A stretch of 5,810 bases of DNA from Clostridia bacterium (GTDB taxonomy: Bacteria > Bacillota_A > Clostridia > Christensenellales > Aristaeellaceae): assembly GCA_017412025.1 (NCBI GenBank), contig JAFQOY010000230.1, forward strand, positions 1 to 5,810. Reading direction: 5' to 3'. Below the pieces are notes generated by a model. That model saw only the letters and a program-made list of their open reading frames with translations. It did not search any database and was not told the origin of the DNA. Made by a program: the position numbers and the translations under genes. Below, in pieces: positions 1 to 5,731 of the stretch. Position 1 is the first letter of the stretch. Every line of letters begins with the position of its first letter.

Positions 1-1030
1 CATAGCCCTCGCCCAGCAGCAAGCCGCCCTTGGTGGATACGCCGTGCAGGCCGCCGGAATGCTCGCAGAGGACATGGTCTTCAAAAGGTCTTTTGTTGAT
101 GCCCATGCACATGGCGTTCAGCTCGGGCAGGGCGTGGTATTTGCCGCAGAGCAGCTCGACGGCCTCGCGCGGGATGACCTGCCTGCCTTCGTGCATGCCG
201 AAGAGGGAGAGCATGCGGTAGTAAACGGCCATATCCCTGGCGGTGGATTTGACCATGGCGCAGCCGCGGAACGGCGGCAGGATGCTCCAGCAGTCGTCTC
301 CCTCGCGCCTGCCATCGTTCATTTCAAAGAGCGAGGTGATGTTGCCGCCGGAAAGGGCGCGGGCTGCGTCAACGCCGTTGTCAAGGATTGAGCGCGTCAT
401 GCCCAGGGGCGCGAAGATGCGCTCATGCATGAACTGCTCAAGCGGCATGCCGGCCGCCTTGTCGACGACGTAACTGAGGATGGCGTATCCTTCGTTGGAA
501 TAGCTCATCACCTCGCCCGGCGCGCCGAGGGTATGATAGCCGCTTGCGGCGATGTAGTCGATGATCTGTTCAATTTTGTCCATCCTGTTGGGCGCGGTGC
601 GGCGCATGGTCAGAAGCCATTCGCTTTCGCTCCGGTCGACGCTGTTCATGGCGATGGACCATTCCAGCGGCTCCATCGGCGGAATGCCGGATGTGTGCAT
701 CGCCAGATGCCGGATGGTGACAGCCTCCTTCGGCTGCCCCGGCACGCGGAAATCCGGCAGATAATCGCTCACCGGATCGTGAATGCTGAGCCTGCCTTCC
801 GTATGCAGGATGCAGGCGCACAGCGCGGTGATCGATTTGCTCATCGAGGCGATGCCGTACATCGTGTCGTGATCGGGCATGATCGACTGCTCAAGATCGC
901 GGAAGCCATGATTCCATGCGTAGACCATGCCTTCCGGCCCCATGATGCAGGCGGACACGCCGGCAAGGTTTTTCTTATTTGCCCAGAAACCGAGGTGAGC
1001 GTCAAGCGCTTTTTTGTCAATTGCTGTCAT
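1..1030 (-). CDS. Serine hydrolase, beta-lactamase / class C PBP-like family (3' end outside window)
   Basis: 343 codons are visible, reading from an ATG at 1030-1028 to the left edge with no stop, so the C-terminus is missing. A GGAGG (1036-1040) five bases upstream fixes the start. The three signatures of the PF00144-type beta-lactamase fold are present in order: SMSK (Ser62-Lys65, the nucleophile and its general base) within GIASMSKSITAL; YSN (Tyr177-Asn179) within MSYSNEGY; and HSG (His324-Gly326) in place of the KTG triad. The HTSGIP motif at about residues 112-117 is also typical of the family. The N-terminus has no signal peptide or membrane segment, so the enzyme is probably cytoplasmic. 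Known members are esterases, D-aminopeptidases and peptidoglycan-related hydrolases; the substrate cannot be read from sequence, and a true antibiotic-hydrolysing role is unlikely without export. It is divergent from the flippase gene, with its own promoter at 1085-1113. Confidence 0.93.
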   Translation of the reverse strand, partial: MTAIDKKALDAHLGFWANKKNLAGVSACIMGPEGMVYAWNHGFRDLEQSIMPDHDTMYGIASMSKSITALCACILHTEGRLSIHDPVSDYLPDFRVPGQPKEAVTIRHLAMHTSGIPPMEPLEWSIAMNSVDRSESEWLLTMRRTAPNRMDKIEQIIDYIAASGYHTLGAPGEVMSYSNEGYAILSYVVDKAAGMPLEQFMHERIFAPLGMTRSILDNGVDAARALSGGNITSLFEMNDGRREGDDCWSILPPFRGCAMVKSTARDMAVYYRMLSLFGMHEGRQVIPREAVELLCGKYHALPELNAMCMGINKRPFEDHVLCEHSGGLHGVSTKGGLLLGEGY

Positions 1031-1084
1031 CTGTTCCTCCGGCGGGGGAAGAAGTCCCCGATTGCAGTTGATGTAAACATGTGC

Positions 1085-1113
1085 ATTATAGCACGAAACA
1101 GATGGAATGGAAA
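1085..1113 (-). promoter_or_regulatory. Promoter of the serine hydrolase gene
   Basis: Read on the minus strand there is a perfect -10 box TATAAT (1090-1085) and a -35-like TTTCCA (1113-1108) 17 bases upstream, matching TTGACA at four of six positions. The -10 lies inside a short inverted repeat, GTGC/GCAC at 1081-1094. The predicted leader is about 45-50 bases and contains a weak 5-bp stem (GGGGA/TCCCC, 1045-1059) just upstream of the ribosome binding site. Confidence 0.7.
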
Positions 1114-1131
1114 GCCTCTGCCGCGCACAGG

Positions 1132-1200
1132 CGGATTCCGGCTTGAAAAATACGGAGAAAGCGAGTACACTATACGCGTATGTATTTGTAAAGGAATCCG
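1132..1200. repeat. Inverted pair of GGAATCCG around the flippase promoter
   Basis: The 8-mer CGGATTCC at 1132-1139 is the exact reverse complement of GGAATCCG at 1193-1200. The two copies are 53 bases apart and bracket the plus-strand -35/-10 boxes (1143-1171). A similar pair brackets the promoter of the lipoprotein gene (3836-3918). This could be a shared operator or chance; no regulator gene is in the window. Confidence 0.35.
1143..1171 (+). promoter_or_regulatory. Promoter of the flippase gene
   Basis: TTGAAA (1143-1148, five of six matches to the -35 consensus) and TACACT (1166-1171, four of six matches to the -10 consensus) are separated by exactly 17 bases. Transcription would start near 1178, giving a leader of about 50 bases before the ATG at 1228. 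A second -10-like TATA stretch overlaps at 1171-1174, so the exact start may differ by a few bases. Confidence 0.6.
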
Positions 1201-1215
1201 GGCTGTGGAGCCCGG
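1198..1215 (+). promoter_or_regulatory. Leader hairpin upstream of the flippase start
   Basis: A perfect 7-bp GC-rich stem, CCGGGCT/AGCCCGG with a GTGG loop, lies inside the predicted 5' leader and ends three bases before the weak ribosome binding site (GGTGA, 1219-1223). It has no T-tract, so it is not an intrinsic terminator. It could modulate translation or protect the 5' end; no ligand-binding riboswitch fold is recognisable. Confidence 0.45.
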
Positions 1216-1227
1216 TCGGGTGAGACG

Positions 1228-2736
1228 ATGAATCAGAAAAAAGCGGGCGTGCTGCTCTCCTACGGGCAGACCGTGCTCTCTACGCTGATATCGCTGGTCT
1301 ATACGCCGGTGATGCTCCGCCTGCTTGGCCAGAGCGAGTACGGGCTGTATACGCTGGTCAACGGCTTTATCTCCAACCTCAGCCTGATGAGCTTCGGTCT
1401 GGGCAGCGCCTATGTGCGCTATTACTCCCGCGCGGAGGTGAGCGACGGCGAAGACGGCGTCGCGCGCATCAACGGCATGTTCATGGTCATCTTTCTGGTG
1501 ATCGGCGCGATGAGCCTTGTTGTGGGCGGCATTCTGGTGGCGAACGTGCACAACATCTTTGCCGCCAAGCTGACGATGGAAGAGATTGAGACGGCGCGCG
1601 TGCTGATGGCGCTGCTGGTGGTCAACATCGCGGCTTCTTTCCCCTGCAGCGTGTTTACATCCTATATCACGGCGAAGGAAAGATTCTTCTTCCAGCGGAT
1701 GGTCAGCATGATCCGCACGGTTCTCAACCCCATCGTTATGCTGCCGCTGCTGCTGATGGGCCTTGGCAGTGTTTCTCTGGTGCTGGTGACGCTCGTTTTG
1801 AGCGTTGTGACCGACGTATCCAGCGCATATTACTGCTTTAAGAAGCTGCGCATGCGCCTGACGTTCGGACGGTTTGACTTCAGGCTCCTCAGGGAGATGG
1901 GCGGTTTTTCGTTCTTCATCTTCCTGAATATGATCATCGACCAGATCAACTGGACGGTGGATACGACGCTTCTGGGTATCATCAGCGGCACGGCGGCCAC
2001 GGCGGTTTACGGCGTGGGTTCGCAGCTGCACCGGTATTACATGACGCTGTCCACGTCCATTTCCGGCGTGTTCACCCCGCAGATCAACCGGATTGTCGCC
2101 CGGGGTGAGAGTGACGACGCGCTGACGGCGCTCTTTACGCGCGTCGGGCGCATTCAGTTCATGCTGCTGATGCTGGTGTTCACGGGCTTTGCCTTTGTCG
2201 GCGAGCCGTTTATCAGGGCGTGGGGCGGCGGCGAATACGAGGGCGCGTATCCGATCGCGATGATGCTGATGGCGCCGGTGACGGTGCCGCTGATTCAGAA
2301 CATCGGCATTGAAATCCAGCGCGCGAAAAACAAGCATCAGTTCCGCTCGAAGGTGTATTTCATCATGGCGCTTTTCAACGTCGCCATCTCCATTCCGCTG
2401 GGCATGCGGTGGGGTGGCTTTGGCTGCGCGATGGGCACGGGCATTTCCATGATCGTGTGCAACGGCTTTGTGATGAACTGGTATTATCACCGGCATATCG
2501 GGCTTGACATGAAGGCGTTCTGGGCGAGCATCCTGAGGATCGTTCCCTCGTTTGTGCCGCCCGTGCTGCTGGGCGCGCTGGCTGTGCGCCTGCATGCGTT
2601 TGAAGGGTACGGCGGGGTGCTGCTCTTTGCATTGCCCTACAGCATTGCATACGGCGTCAGCGTGTATCTGCTGGCGATGAATGAAAGCGAGCGCGCGCTG
2701 GTGCGGGGCATGGCGCGCAGGATAGCCAGACGATAA
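1228..2736 (+). CDS. Polysaccharide/oligosaccharide flippase (MOP superfamily, Wzx-like)
   Basis: This 502-residue integral membrane protein is predicted to flip lipid-linked glycans across the cytoplasmic membrane for surface polysaccharide assembly. By eye it has about 12-14 hydrophobic segments (the first near residues 8-30, the last near 466-485) and a short basic C-terminus (RGMARRIARR). The N-terminal stretch, with YTPVMLRLLGQSEYGLY followed by SAYVRYYSR, is characteristic of Clostridia flippases annotated as lipopolysaccharide or oligosaccharide flippase proteins, as is IIDQINWTVD near residues 236-245. Length is normal for the family. The ATG at 1228 is preceded by GGTGA (1219-1223), a modest ribosome binding site just after a hairpin. 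It is monocistronic: its own promoter lies at 1143-1171 and a terminator follows the stop by 12 bases. No glycosyltransferases lie beside it, so the glycan is unknown; the nearest possible partner is the convergent dehydratase-like gene. Confidence 0.93.
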   Translation: MNQKKAGVLLSYGQTVLSTLISLVYTPVMLRLLGQSEYGLYTLVNGFISNLSLMSFGLGSAYVRYYSRAEVSDGEDGVARINGMFMVIFLVIGAMSLVVGGILVANVHNIFAAKLTMEEIETARVLMALLVVNIAASFPCSVFTSYITAKERFFFQRMVSMIRTVLNPIVMLPLLLMGLGSVSLVLVTLVLSVVTDVSSAYYCFKKLRMRLTFGRFDFRLLREMGGFSFFIFLNMIIDQINWTVDTTLLGIISGTAATAVYGVGSQLHRYYMTLSTSISGVFTPQINRIVARGESDDALTALFTRVGRIQFMLLMLVFTGFAFVGEPFIRAWGGGEYEGAYPIAMMLMAPVTVPLIQNIGIEIQRAKNKHQFRSKVYFIMALFNVAISIPLGMRWGGFGCAMGTGISMIVCNGFVMNWYYHRHIGLDMKAFWASILRIVPSFVPPVLLGALAVRLHAFEGYGGVLLFALPYSIAYGVSVYLLAMNESERALVRGMARRIARR

Positions 2737-2748
2737 GGGAATATACAG

Positions 2749-2779
2749 GCGGCGTTCGCAGCGGCGGACGCCGCGTTTT
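2749..2779 (+). terminator. Intrinsic terminator of the flippase gene
   Basis: A 10-bp GC-rich stem (2749-2758 with 2765-2774, including one U-G wobble) with loop CAGCGG is followed by GTTTTG, giving a four-T run at 2776-2779. It begins 12 bases after the flippase stop codon. In the opposite direction, for the convergent gene, the stem is followed by CTGTATATT with no solid T-run, so it probably acts mainly on the plus strand. Confidence 0.8.
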
Positions 2780-2802
2780 GTATGTGGACAAAAGGGGGCG
2801 GA

Positions 2803-3771
2803 TTACCGCAGGAGGCGCTGGATATAGTCCTGCGTCTGTTTCCGGACGACGCTTTCTTCGGCAGGATAGCCTCTTTTGCAGGCGCGGTGAAGCTCAAGGA
2901 GCATGCACAGCGCCTCGTCGCCGGGGATCGCCGTGCGCAGTCCGCACAGGAAATGCGCCCTGCTGCCGTCAAGCAGGGGAAGGGATGGCACGAGCGGCGG
3001 ATAGATTTCCCGGATGGGACGCGTGCCGCCGCTCTGGCGGATGAAGCGCAGGGCGGCGGTGCGGTTGGCCATCAGGTTATGGGCGTCTGCGCCGATGTTG
3101 AATGCGCCGGTCATCTGCGTGTCGCCCAGCAGATAGCGGGCGCCCAGCGCCAGCGCGCCGCAGCACACGTCAAGCGGATGAATATACACGCCCTGCAGCG
3201 CCGGATGCGGCACGGACACAAGCGTGTCTGCATCAATCGCCTCGCACCATGCCTGGTATGGCGCGACGGCGGGATGACCGCAGCCCAGGCAGGGAAGGTG
3301 CCTGGCGATGATCACGCTGACGGGGTCGCCCATGAGGCCGCGCGAGACGCCGTCTGCCGCCATCTGCAGGATGGACTGCGTCAGGCCTTCCGCCGTTTCG
3401 CCTCCGGTCATATCGCTTTCGCGGGCGGCCCATGGCTTGCCGCCGGCACGGTATACGCCTGCGCAGGAGCAGAGGATGACGAGCGGTATGCCGCTCTCGC
3501 GCGCTTCACTGAGCAGGGAAAGCAGCGCGCCGAGCTGCGATTGAAGGCTGCCTCCCGGCGAGAGCGCGCATAAATCCGGCACGATCAGGGCGCTGACACG
3601 GCCTTTGGTCATGGCGCGGTTGAGGCGGTCGGCGTCTGCATCCGGCGCGATGCGCACAGGGCGGGCGTCCAGCCCGGAGAGCAGCGCCTGCATAAAGGAG
3701 GAGATGCGGCAGGGCGGGGAGACGAGGAGCGCGCGGCGCGCGCGCCACGCTGTGAGAAGCTGATCACGCAT
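2803..3771 (-). CDS. CDP-glucose 4,6-dehydratase-like SDR protein, probable pseudoenzyme
   Basis: This 322-residue protein aligns by eye over its length with extended short-chain dehydrogenases, most like CDP-glucose 4,6-dehydratases: an N-terminal strand (AWRARRALLVS), a core strand ending in LVILCS (Ser102), RESDMTGG (117-124) matching the family's REND-x-x-GG, IIARHLPCLGCG matching the SARAGNVIGGG strand, HPLDVCCGALALGARYL (198-214), and GAFNIGADAHN (222-232) matching the GAWNFGPD motif. The glycine-rich nucleotide loop is replaced by SPPCRIS (18-24). At the aligned position of YxxxK the residues are Glu128 and Gln132. Catalysis and perhaps dinucleotide binding therefore look lost, although the frame is intact. 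The ATG at 3771 was chosen because AAGGGAG (3780-3786) lies eight bases upstream; an in-frame GTG at 3813 would add 14 residues but has no ribosome binding site. It is cytoplasmic, with no signal peptide, and convergent with the flippase. The family call is moderate; the function is unknown, possibly a scaffold or regulator in sugar-nucleotide metabolism. Confidence 0.7.
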   Translation of the reverse strand: MRDQLLTAWRARRALLVSPPCRISSFMQALLSGLDARPVRIAPDADADRLNRAMTKGRVSALIVPDLCALSPGGSLQSQLGALLSLLSEARESGIPLVILCSCAGVYRAGGKPWAARESDMTGGETAEGLTQSILQMAADGVSRGLMGDPVSVIIARHLPCLGCGHPAVAPYQAWCEAIDADTLVSVPHPALQGVYIHPLDVCCGALALGARYLLGDTQMTGAFNIGADAHNLMANRTAALRFIRQSGGTRPIREIYPPLVPSLPLLDGSRAHFLCGLRTAIPGDEALCMLLELHRACKRGYPAEESVVRKQTQDYIQRLLR

Positions 3772-3802
3772 AGGGTACGCTCCCTTCGGATATTGTCCCC
3801 AG

Positions 3803-3832
3803 AGTGTATGCACGGGGACGGAAGCATGAGAA
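3803..3832 (-). promoter_or_regulatory. Possible promoter of the dehydratase-like gene
   Basis: On the minus strand, TTCTCA (3832-3827, four of six -35 matches) and TACACT (3808-3803, the same -10 hexamer as at the flippase promoter) are 18 bases apart. The start would be near 3796, about 25 bases before the ATG. Both boxes are weak, so this is tentative. Confidence 0.35.
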
Positions 3833-3835
3833 GAA

Positions 3836-3918
3836 CGGATTCAGTTTGTCCTGACTGACCAAGGATCACTCTTTTTATCCGGGACAGAATGTGGTATAAT
3901 GCCTGTCAGTGGAATCCG
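3836..3918. repeat. Inverted pair of GAATCCG around the lipoprotein promoter
   Basis: CGGATTC at 3836-3842 is the reverse complement of GAATCCG at 3912-3918, where the full GGAATCCG is at 3911-3918. The lipoprotein -10 box (3895-3900) lies between them. The right copy overlaps a small palindrome, ATCCGCGGAT (3914-3923), in the predicted leader. The same motif pair surrounds the flippase promoter. Confidence 0.35.
3892..3900 (+). promoter_or_regulatory. Extended -10 promoter of the substrate-binding lipoprotein gene
   Basis: TGGTATAAT is a perfect TATAAT (3895-3900) with the TGn extension (3892-3894) that can compensate for a poor -35. The best -35-like sequence at the right distance is only T-rich (CTTTTTAT, 3871-3878). 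Transcription would start near 3907, giving a leader of about 46 bases. Confidence 0.75.
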
Positions 3919-3952
3919 CGGATACAAAAAGAAGCGATGGTTGGAGGCCTAT

Positions 3953-5431
3953 ATGAAAAAGACGGCGATGCTGGGGCTTGTGCTGCTGATGTGCCTGCTG
4001 ACGGGCTGCGCGCAGGCGCTGACGATGACGGGACTTGAAACGGATTATGTGGACAGGCAGTGGGAGACGAATGCGTTCTTTGCAAGGATGCAGGCGCTGA
4101 CGGGCGTAGAGGTTCAGGCGCACGGCGTGAACGGGGAGGAAGAATACGAGGCGCTGCTTGACGCGATGGAAAAGGGCGGCGCAGAGCATGATGTGCTCTT
4201 CAAGGCCAATCTTTCCCGCAGCCGCGAGACGGCGCTGCTTGACAGCGGCGCGATCATCGACCTTGCGCCGTATATCGGGGAATATATGCCCAATCTCAGC
4301 GCATTGCTTGAGGAGAATCCTGAGCGCCGGGCAGTCATCACGCTTGAGGACGGCAGGATTCCTTCCCTGCCGCTGATCAATCCGCAGGAGCGGCAGGCGT
4401 TCATGTGGATCAACCGCACATGGCTTGAGCGCATGGGGCTGCAGGTTCCGCAGACGATTGAGGAGCTGACGGCGGCGCTTGAAGCCATCCTCGCCTCGGA
4501 TCCCAACCAGAACGGCAAAAAGGATGAGATTCCGCTGGATCTGCTGGGCGTGTACGAGATGCGCTGGCTGCTGCCGTATTTCGGCATTGTCGCGGACGAT
4601 TATCATCTGGCGCGCAGCGCAGACGGCGAAATCGTCTTTGCGCCGGAGCTTCCGGCATACAGGGAATTCATCGCGCAGCTCAAGGCATGGCATGACGCCG
4701 GGCTGATGCGCAGGGACGCGTTTACCGGCATGCACAGCACGTCCGTGCTCTCTGAGGACGAGGACGAGACGGTTGTCAGCGGCATGATATTCTCCATGAC
4801 GCCCTTTACGCACGTTCCGCTGAATGCGATTATGGATTATGCGCCGGTGCTGATTCCCGGCCCGGATGGAAAGGTCTGCTGGCGCGATCTGCTGGGCGAG
4901 GTCTGGACGGGCTGCTTTGCCGTCACGAGCGCATGCGAAGATGTTGCCGCCGCGCTGCGCTGGGCGGATGCGCTCTATGGCGAGGCGGGCGCGCTGCTCT
5001 CCTATGCCGGCGCAGAGGGCGAGGATTATGAGCTGGACAGCGAAGGCAATTGGACGTTCATCCTCACCGACATGCGGGACGTCAACGATATCCGCGCCGG
5101 GTCGCTCATCTATACCGGCGTCCCGGCGCCGGGGCTGTATCCGGCGGAGTTTGTTGCCAGGGTGGACAGCGACGTGGATAAGCATATCTTTGCTGCGAGC
5201 GAGGCGGTCCGCGCCGTGAGCAGCCGGGTGACCCTGCCGTATGCGCTGCCCGGCGAAGATCAGGCGCGGGCGGACGCGCTGGCGGTCGTCCTGGGGAAGC
5301 TGGCGGACGAGGGAATCGCGCGGTTTGTGACCGGCGAAATGGAACTGACGGATGAAAACTATGCGGCGTGGCTTGCGCAGATGGAGCAGGCCGGCAGCGC
5401 GGAGCTCTGCGCGCTGTATGCCGGTACATAA
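3953..5431 (+). CDS. ABC transporter substrate-binding lipoprotein (carbohydrate type, LipO/AlgQ-like)
   Basis: This 492-residue extracellular solute-binding protein is predicted to be anchored to the outer face of the membrane and to deliver a sugar or oligosaccharide to an ABC importer. The N-terminus is a lipoprotein signal: MKK, a hydrophobic core, then LLTGC with the lipidated cysteine at residue 19. The mature part shows family features: DRQWETNAFFARMQALTGV near residues 33-51, the hinge-region FMWINRTWLERMGL near 150, then TIEEL and a calcium-site motif, DPNQNGKKDE at 183-192, with the D-x-N-x-N-x-K-x-D-E spacing known from alginate-binding AlgQ proteins. EGEDYELDSEGNW near 356-368 is also typical. 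Length is normal. The ATG at 3953 has GGAGG (3943-3947) five bases upstream; the in-frame ATG at 3899 overlaps the -10 box and is excluded. No permease or ATPase gene is adjacent, so the importer is either encoded elsewhere or begins at 5770. The ligand cannot be assigned. Confidence 0.92.
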   Translation: MKKTAMLGLVLLMCLLTGCAQALTMTGLETDYVDRQWETNAFFARMQALTGVEVQAHGVNGEEEYEALLDAMEKGGAEHDVLFKANLSRSRETALLDSGAIIDLAPYIGEYMPNLSALLEENPERRAVITLEDGRIPSLPLINPQERQAFMWINRTWLERMGLQVPQTIEELTAALEAILASDPNQNGKKDEIPLDLLGVYEMRWLLPYFGIVADDYHLARSADGEIVFAPELPAYREFIAQLKAWHDAGLMRRDAFTGMHSTSVLSEDEDETVVSGMIFSMTPFTHVPLNAIMDYAPVLIPGPDGKVCWRDLLGEVWTGCFAVTSACEDVAAALRWADALYGEAGALLSYAGAEGEDYELDSEGNWTFILTDMRDVNDIRAGSLIYTGVPAPGLYPAEFVARVDSDVDKHIFAASEAVRAVSSRVTLPYALPGEDQARADALAVVLGKLADEGIARFVTGEMELTDENYAAWLAQMEQAGSAELCALYAGT

Positions 5432-5445
5432 CGGAAAACCGATCG

Positions 5446-5467
5446 GACGGACGCTGCGGCGTCCGTC
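5446..5467 (+). repeat. Hairpin 1 of the array (left terminal palindrome)
   Basis: A perfect 9-bp stem, GACGGACGC/GCGTCCGTC, with a TGCG loop. It starts 15 bases after the lipoprotein stop codon. It is followed by TCAG rather than a T-run, so it is a poor terminator. Its stem is identical to that of hairpin 7 at 5704-5725. Confidence 0.85.
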
Positions 5468-5468
5468 T

Positions 5469-5500
5469 CAGACCGTCAACAAAGTATTGTTGACGGTCTG
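5469..5500 (+). repeat. Hairpin 2 of the array, 14-bp perfect stem
   Basis: The arms CAGACCGTCAACAA and TTGTTGACGGTCTG are exact reverse complements with an AGTA loop. A degenerate copy of the right arm, TTATTGACAATCTG (5689-5702, 11 of 14 identical), lies just left of hairpin 7, so the hairpin 1-2 order is mirrored at the right end. Confidence 0.85.
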
Positions 5501-5501
5501 T

Positions 5502-5533
5502 CGCTGCAAGTCTGCTAACGCATACTTGCAGCG
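5502..5533 (+). repeat. Hairpin 3 of the array, 10-bp stem
   Basis: CGCTGCAAGT (5502-5511) pairs exactly with ACTTGCAGCG (5524-5533). The 12-base interval holds an extra TGC/GCA pairing around a TAAC loop after one mismatch. It shares a CTTGCAGC core with hairpin 5. Confidence 0.8.
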
Positions 5534-5542
5534 GATAACACC

Positions 5543-5580
5543 TCATTTTCTTGTACGCTGCGCGTACGACCAGAAAATGA
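5543..5580 (+). repeat. Hairpin 4 of the array, two-part stem
   Basis: An AT-rich outer stem, TCATTTTCT (5543-5551) with AGAAAATGA (5572-5580), encloses a GC-rich inner stem, GTACGC (5553-5558) with GCGTAC (5562-5567), and a TGC loop. An asymmetric internal loop separates the two stems. It is the only AT-rich stem of the array. Confidence 0.75.
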
Positions 5581-5583
5581 TAT

Positions 5584-5607
5584 AGGAAGCGGCTTGCAGC
5601 CGCTCCT
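5584..5607 (+). repeat. Hairpin 5 of the array
   Basis: AGCGGCT (5588-5594) pairs with AGCCGCT (5598-5604) around a TGC loop. AGG/CCT pairs continue the stem beyond a single bulged A at 5587. The bases from 5608 to 5639 hold only a weak CCGC/GCGG pairing. Confidence 0.7.
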
Positions 5608-5639
5608 CGCACCGCGCATGTCGCTGCTGCGGATTTCAT

Positions 5640-5663
5640 ATGAAGGGGCTGCAGCCCCTTCAT
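5640..5663 (+). repeat. Hairpin 6 of the array, 24-bp perfect palindrome
   Basis: ATGAAGGGGCTG (5640-5651) is followed directly by its exact reverse complement CAGCCCCTTCAT (5652-5663), so the 24 bases form an uninterrupted palindrome. As DNA it could bind a dimeric protein; as RNA it would need a few central bases to open as a loop. Its GGCTGCAGCC centre resembles that of hairpin 5. Confidence 0.85.
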
Positions 5664-5703
5664 GCATCCCCAAAGTTTAAAACAGACTTTATTGACAATC
5701 TGG

Positions 5704-5731
5704 GACGGACGCTGGGGCGTCCGTCTTTTTT
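5704..5731 (+). terminator. Intrinsic terminator (hairpin 7, right terminal palindrome)
   Basis: The 9-bp stem GACGGACGC/GCGTCCGTC (5704-5712 with 5717-5725, loop TGGG) is followed directly by six T residues (5726-5731), a textbook intrinsic terminator. It is the first strong terminator after the lipoprotein gene, so that transcript probably carries the whole hairpin array as a 3' tail of about 300 bases. It lies 38 bases before the next start codon. Confidence 0.9.

Larger units (their letters stand above)
5446..5725. repeat. 280-bp hairpin array with 40-bp imperfect terminal inverted repeats (MITE-like or structured RNA)
   Basis: The non-coding region between the lipoprotein stop and the next gene is almost entirely inverted repeats: seven stem-loops in tandem (5446-5467, 5469-5500, 5502-5533, 5543-5580, 5584-5607, 5640-5663, 5704-5725). 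The first 40 bases (5446-5485) and the reverse complement of the last 40 (5686-5725) match at 33 of 40 positions, and six of the seven differences are transitions. No clear target-site duplication flanks the ends, and no open reading frame with a ribosome binding site is present. It could be a non-autonomous mobile element, a composite of REP-like palindromes, or the structured 3' end of the lipoprotein mRNA. The right end doubles as an intrinsic terminator. Confidence 0.7.

Noticed and set aside
425..1231. Plus-strand open frame opposite the serine hydrolase
   Set aside because: It overlaps a minus-strand gene carrying all three catalytic motifs, spans two promoters and lacks a plausible ribosome binding site.
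1027..2595. Long minus-strand open frame (522 codons) opposite the flippase
   Set aside because: The translation is a His/Arg/Gln-rich low-complexity shadow of a hydrophobic membrane protein; the plus-strand reading has clear family signatures, and this frame has no ribosome binding site-based start or domain.
2782..3573. Plus-strand open frame opposite the dehydratase-like gene
   Set aside because: It begins right after the flippase terminator without a promoter or ribosome binding site and resembles no family; the minus-strand reading has dehydratase-like landmarks.
3772..3813. Upstream GTG start for the dehydratase-like gene
   Set aside because: No ribosome binding site precedes it, it lies near or upstream of the candidate transcription start, and the ATG at 3771 has AAGGGAG at a good distance.
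3899..3952. Upstream in-frame ATG for the lipoprotein
   Set aside because: The ATG overlaps the TATAAT box, and starting there would bury the signal peptide behind a basic, non-signal extension.
3875..5185. Long minus-strand open frame (436 codons) opposite the lipoprotein gene
   Set aside because: It is antisense to a clear substrate-binding protein with lipobox, and its translation is compositionally biased with no recognisable domain.
5692..5697. Perfect TTGACA as a -35 box for the downstream gene
   Set aside because: The bases 16-18 positions downstream are GC-rich stem sequence of the terminator with no -10 resemblance; the hexamer is explained as part of the degenerate hairpin 2 arm.
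5446..5725. CRISPR array
   Set aside because: The units are different hairpins, not a constant direct repeat with spacers, and no cas gene is present.
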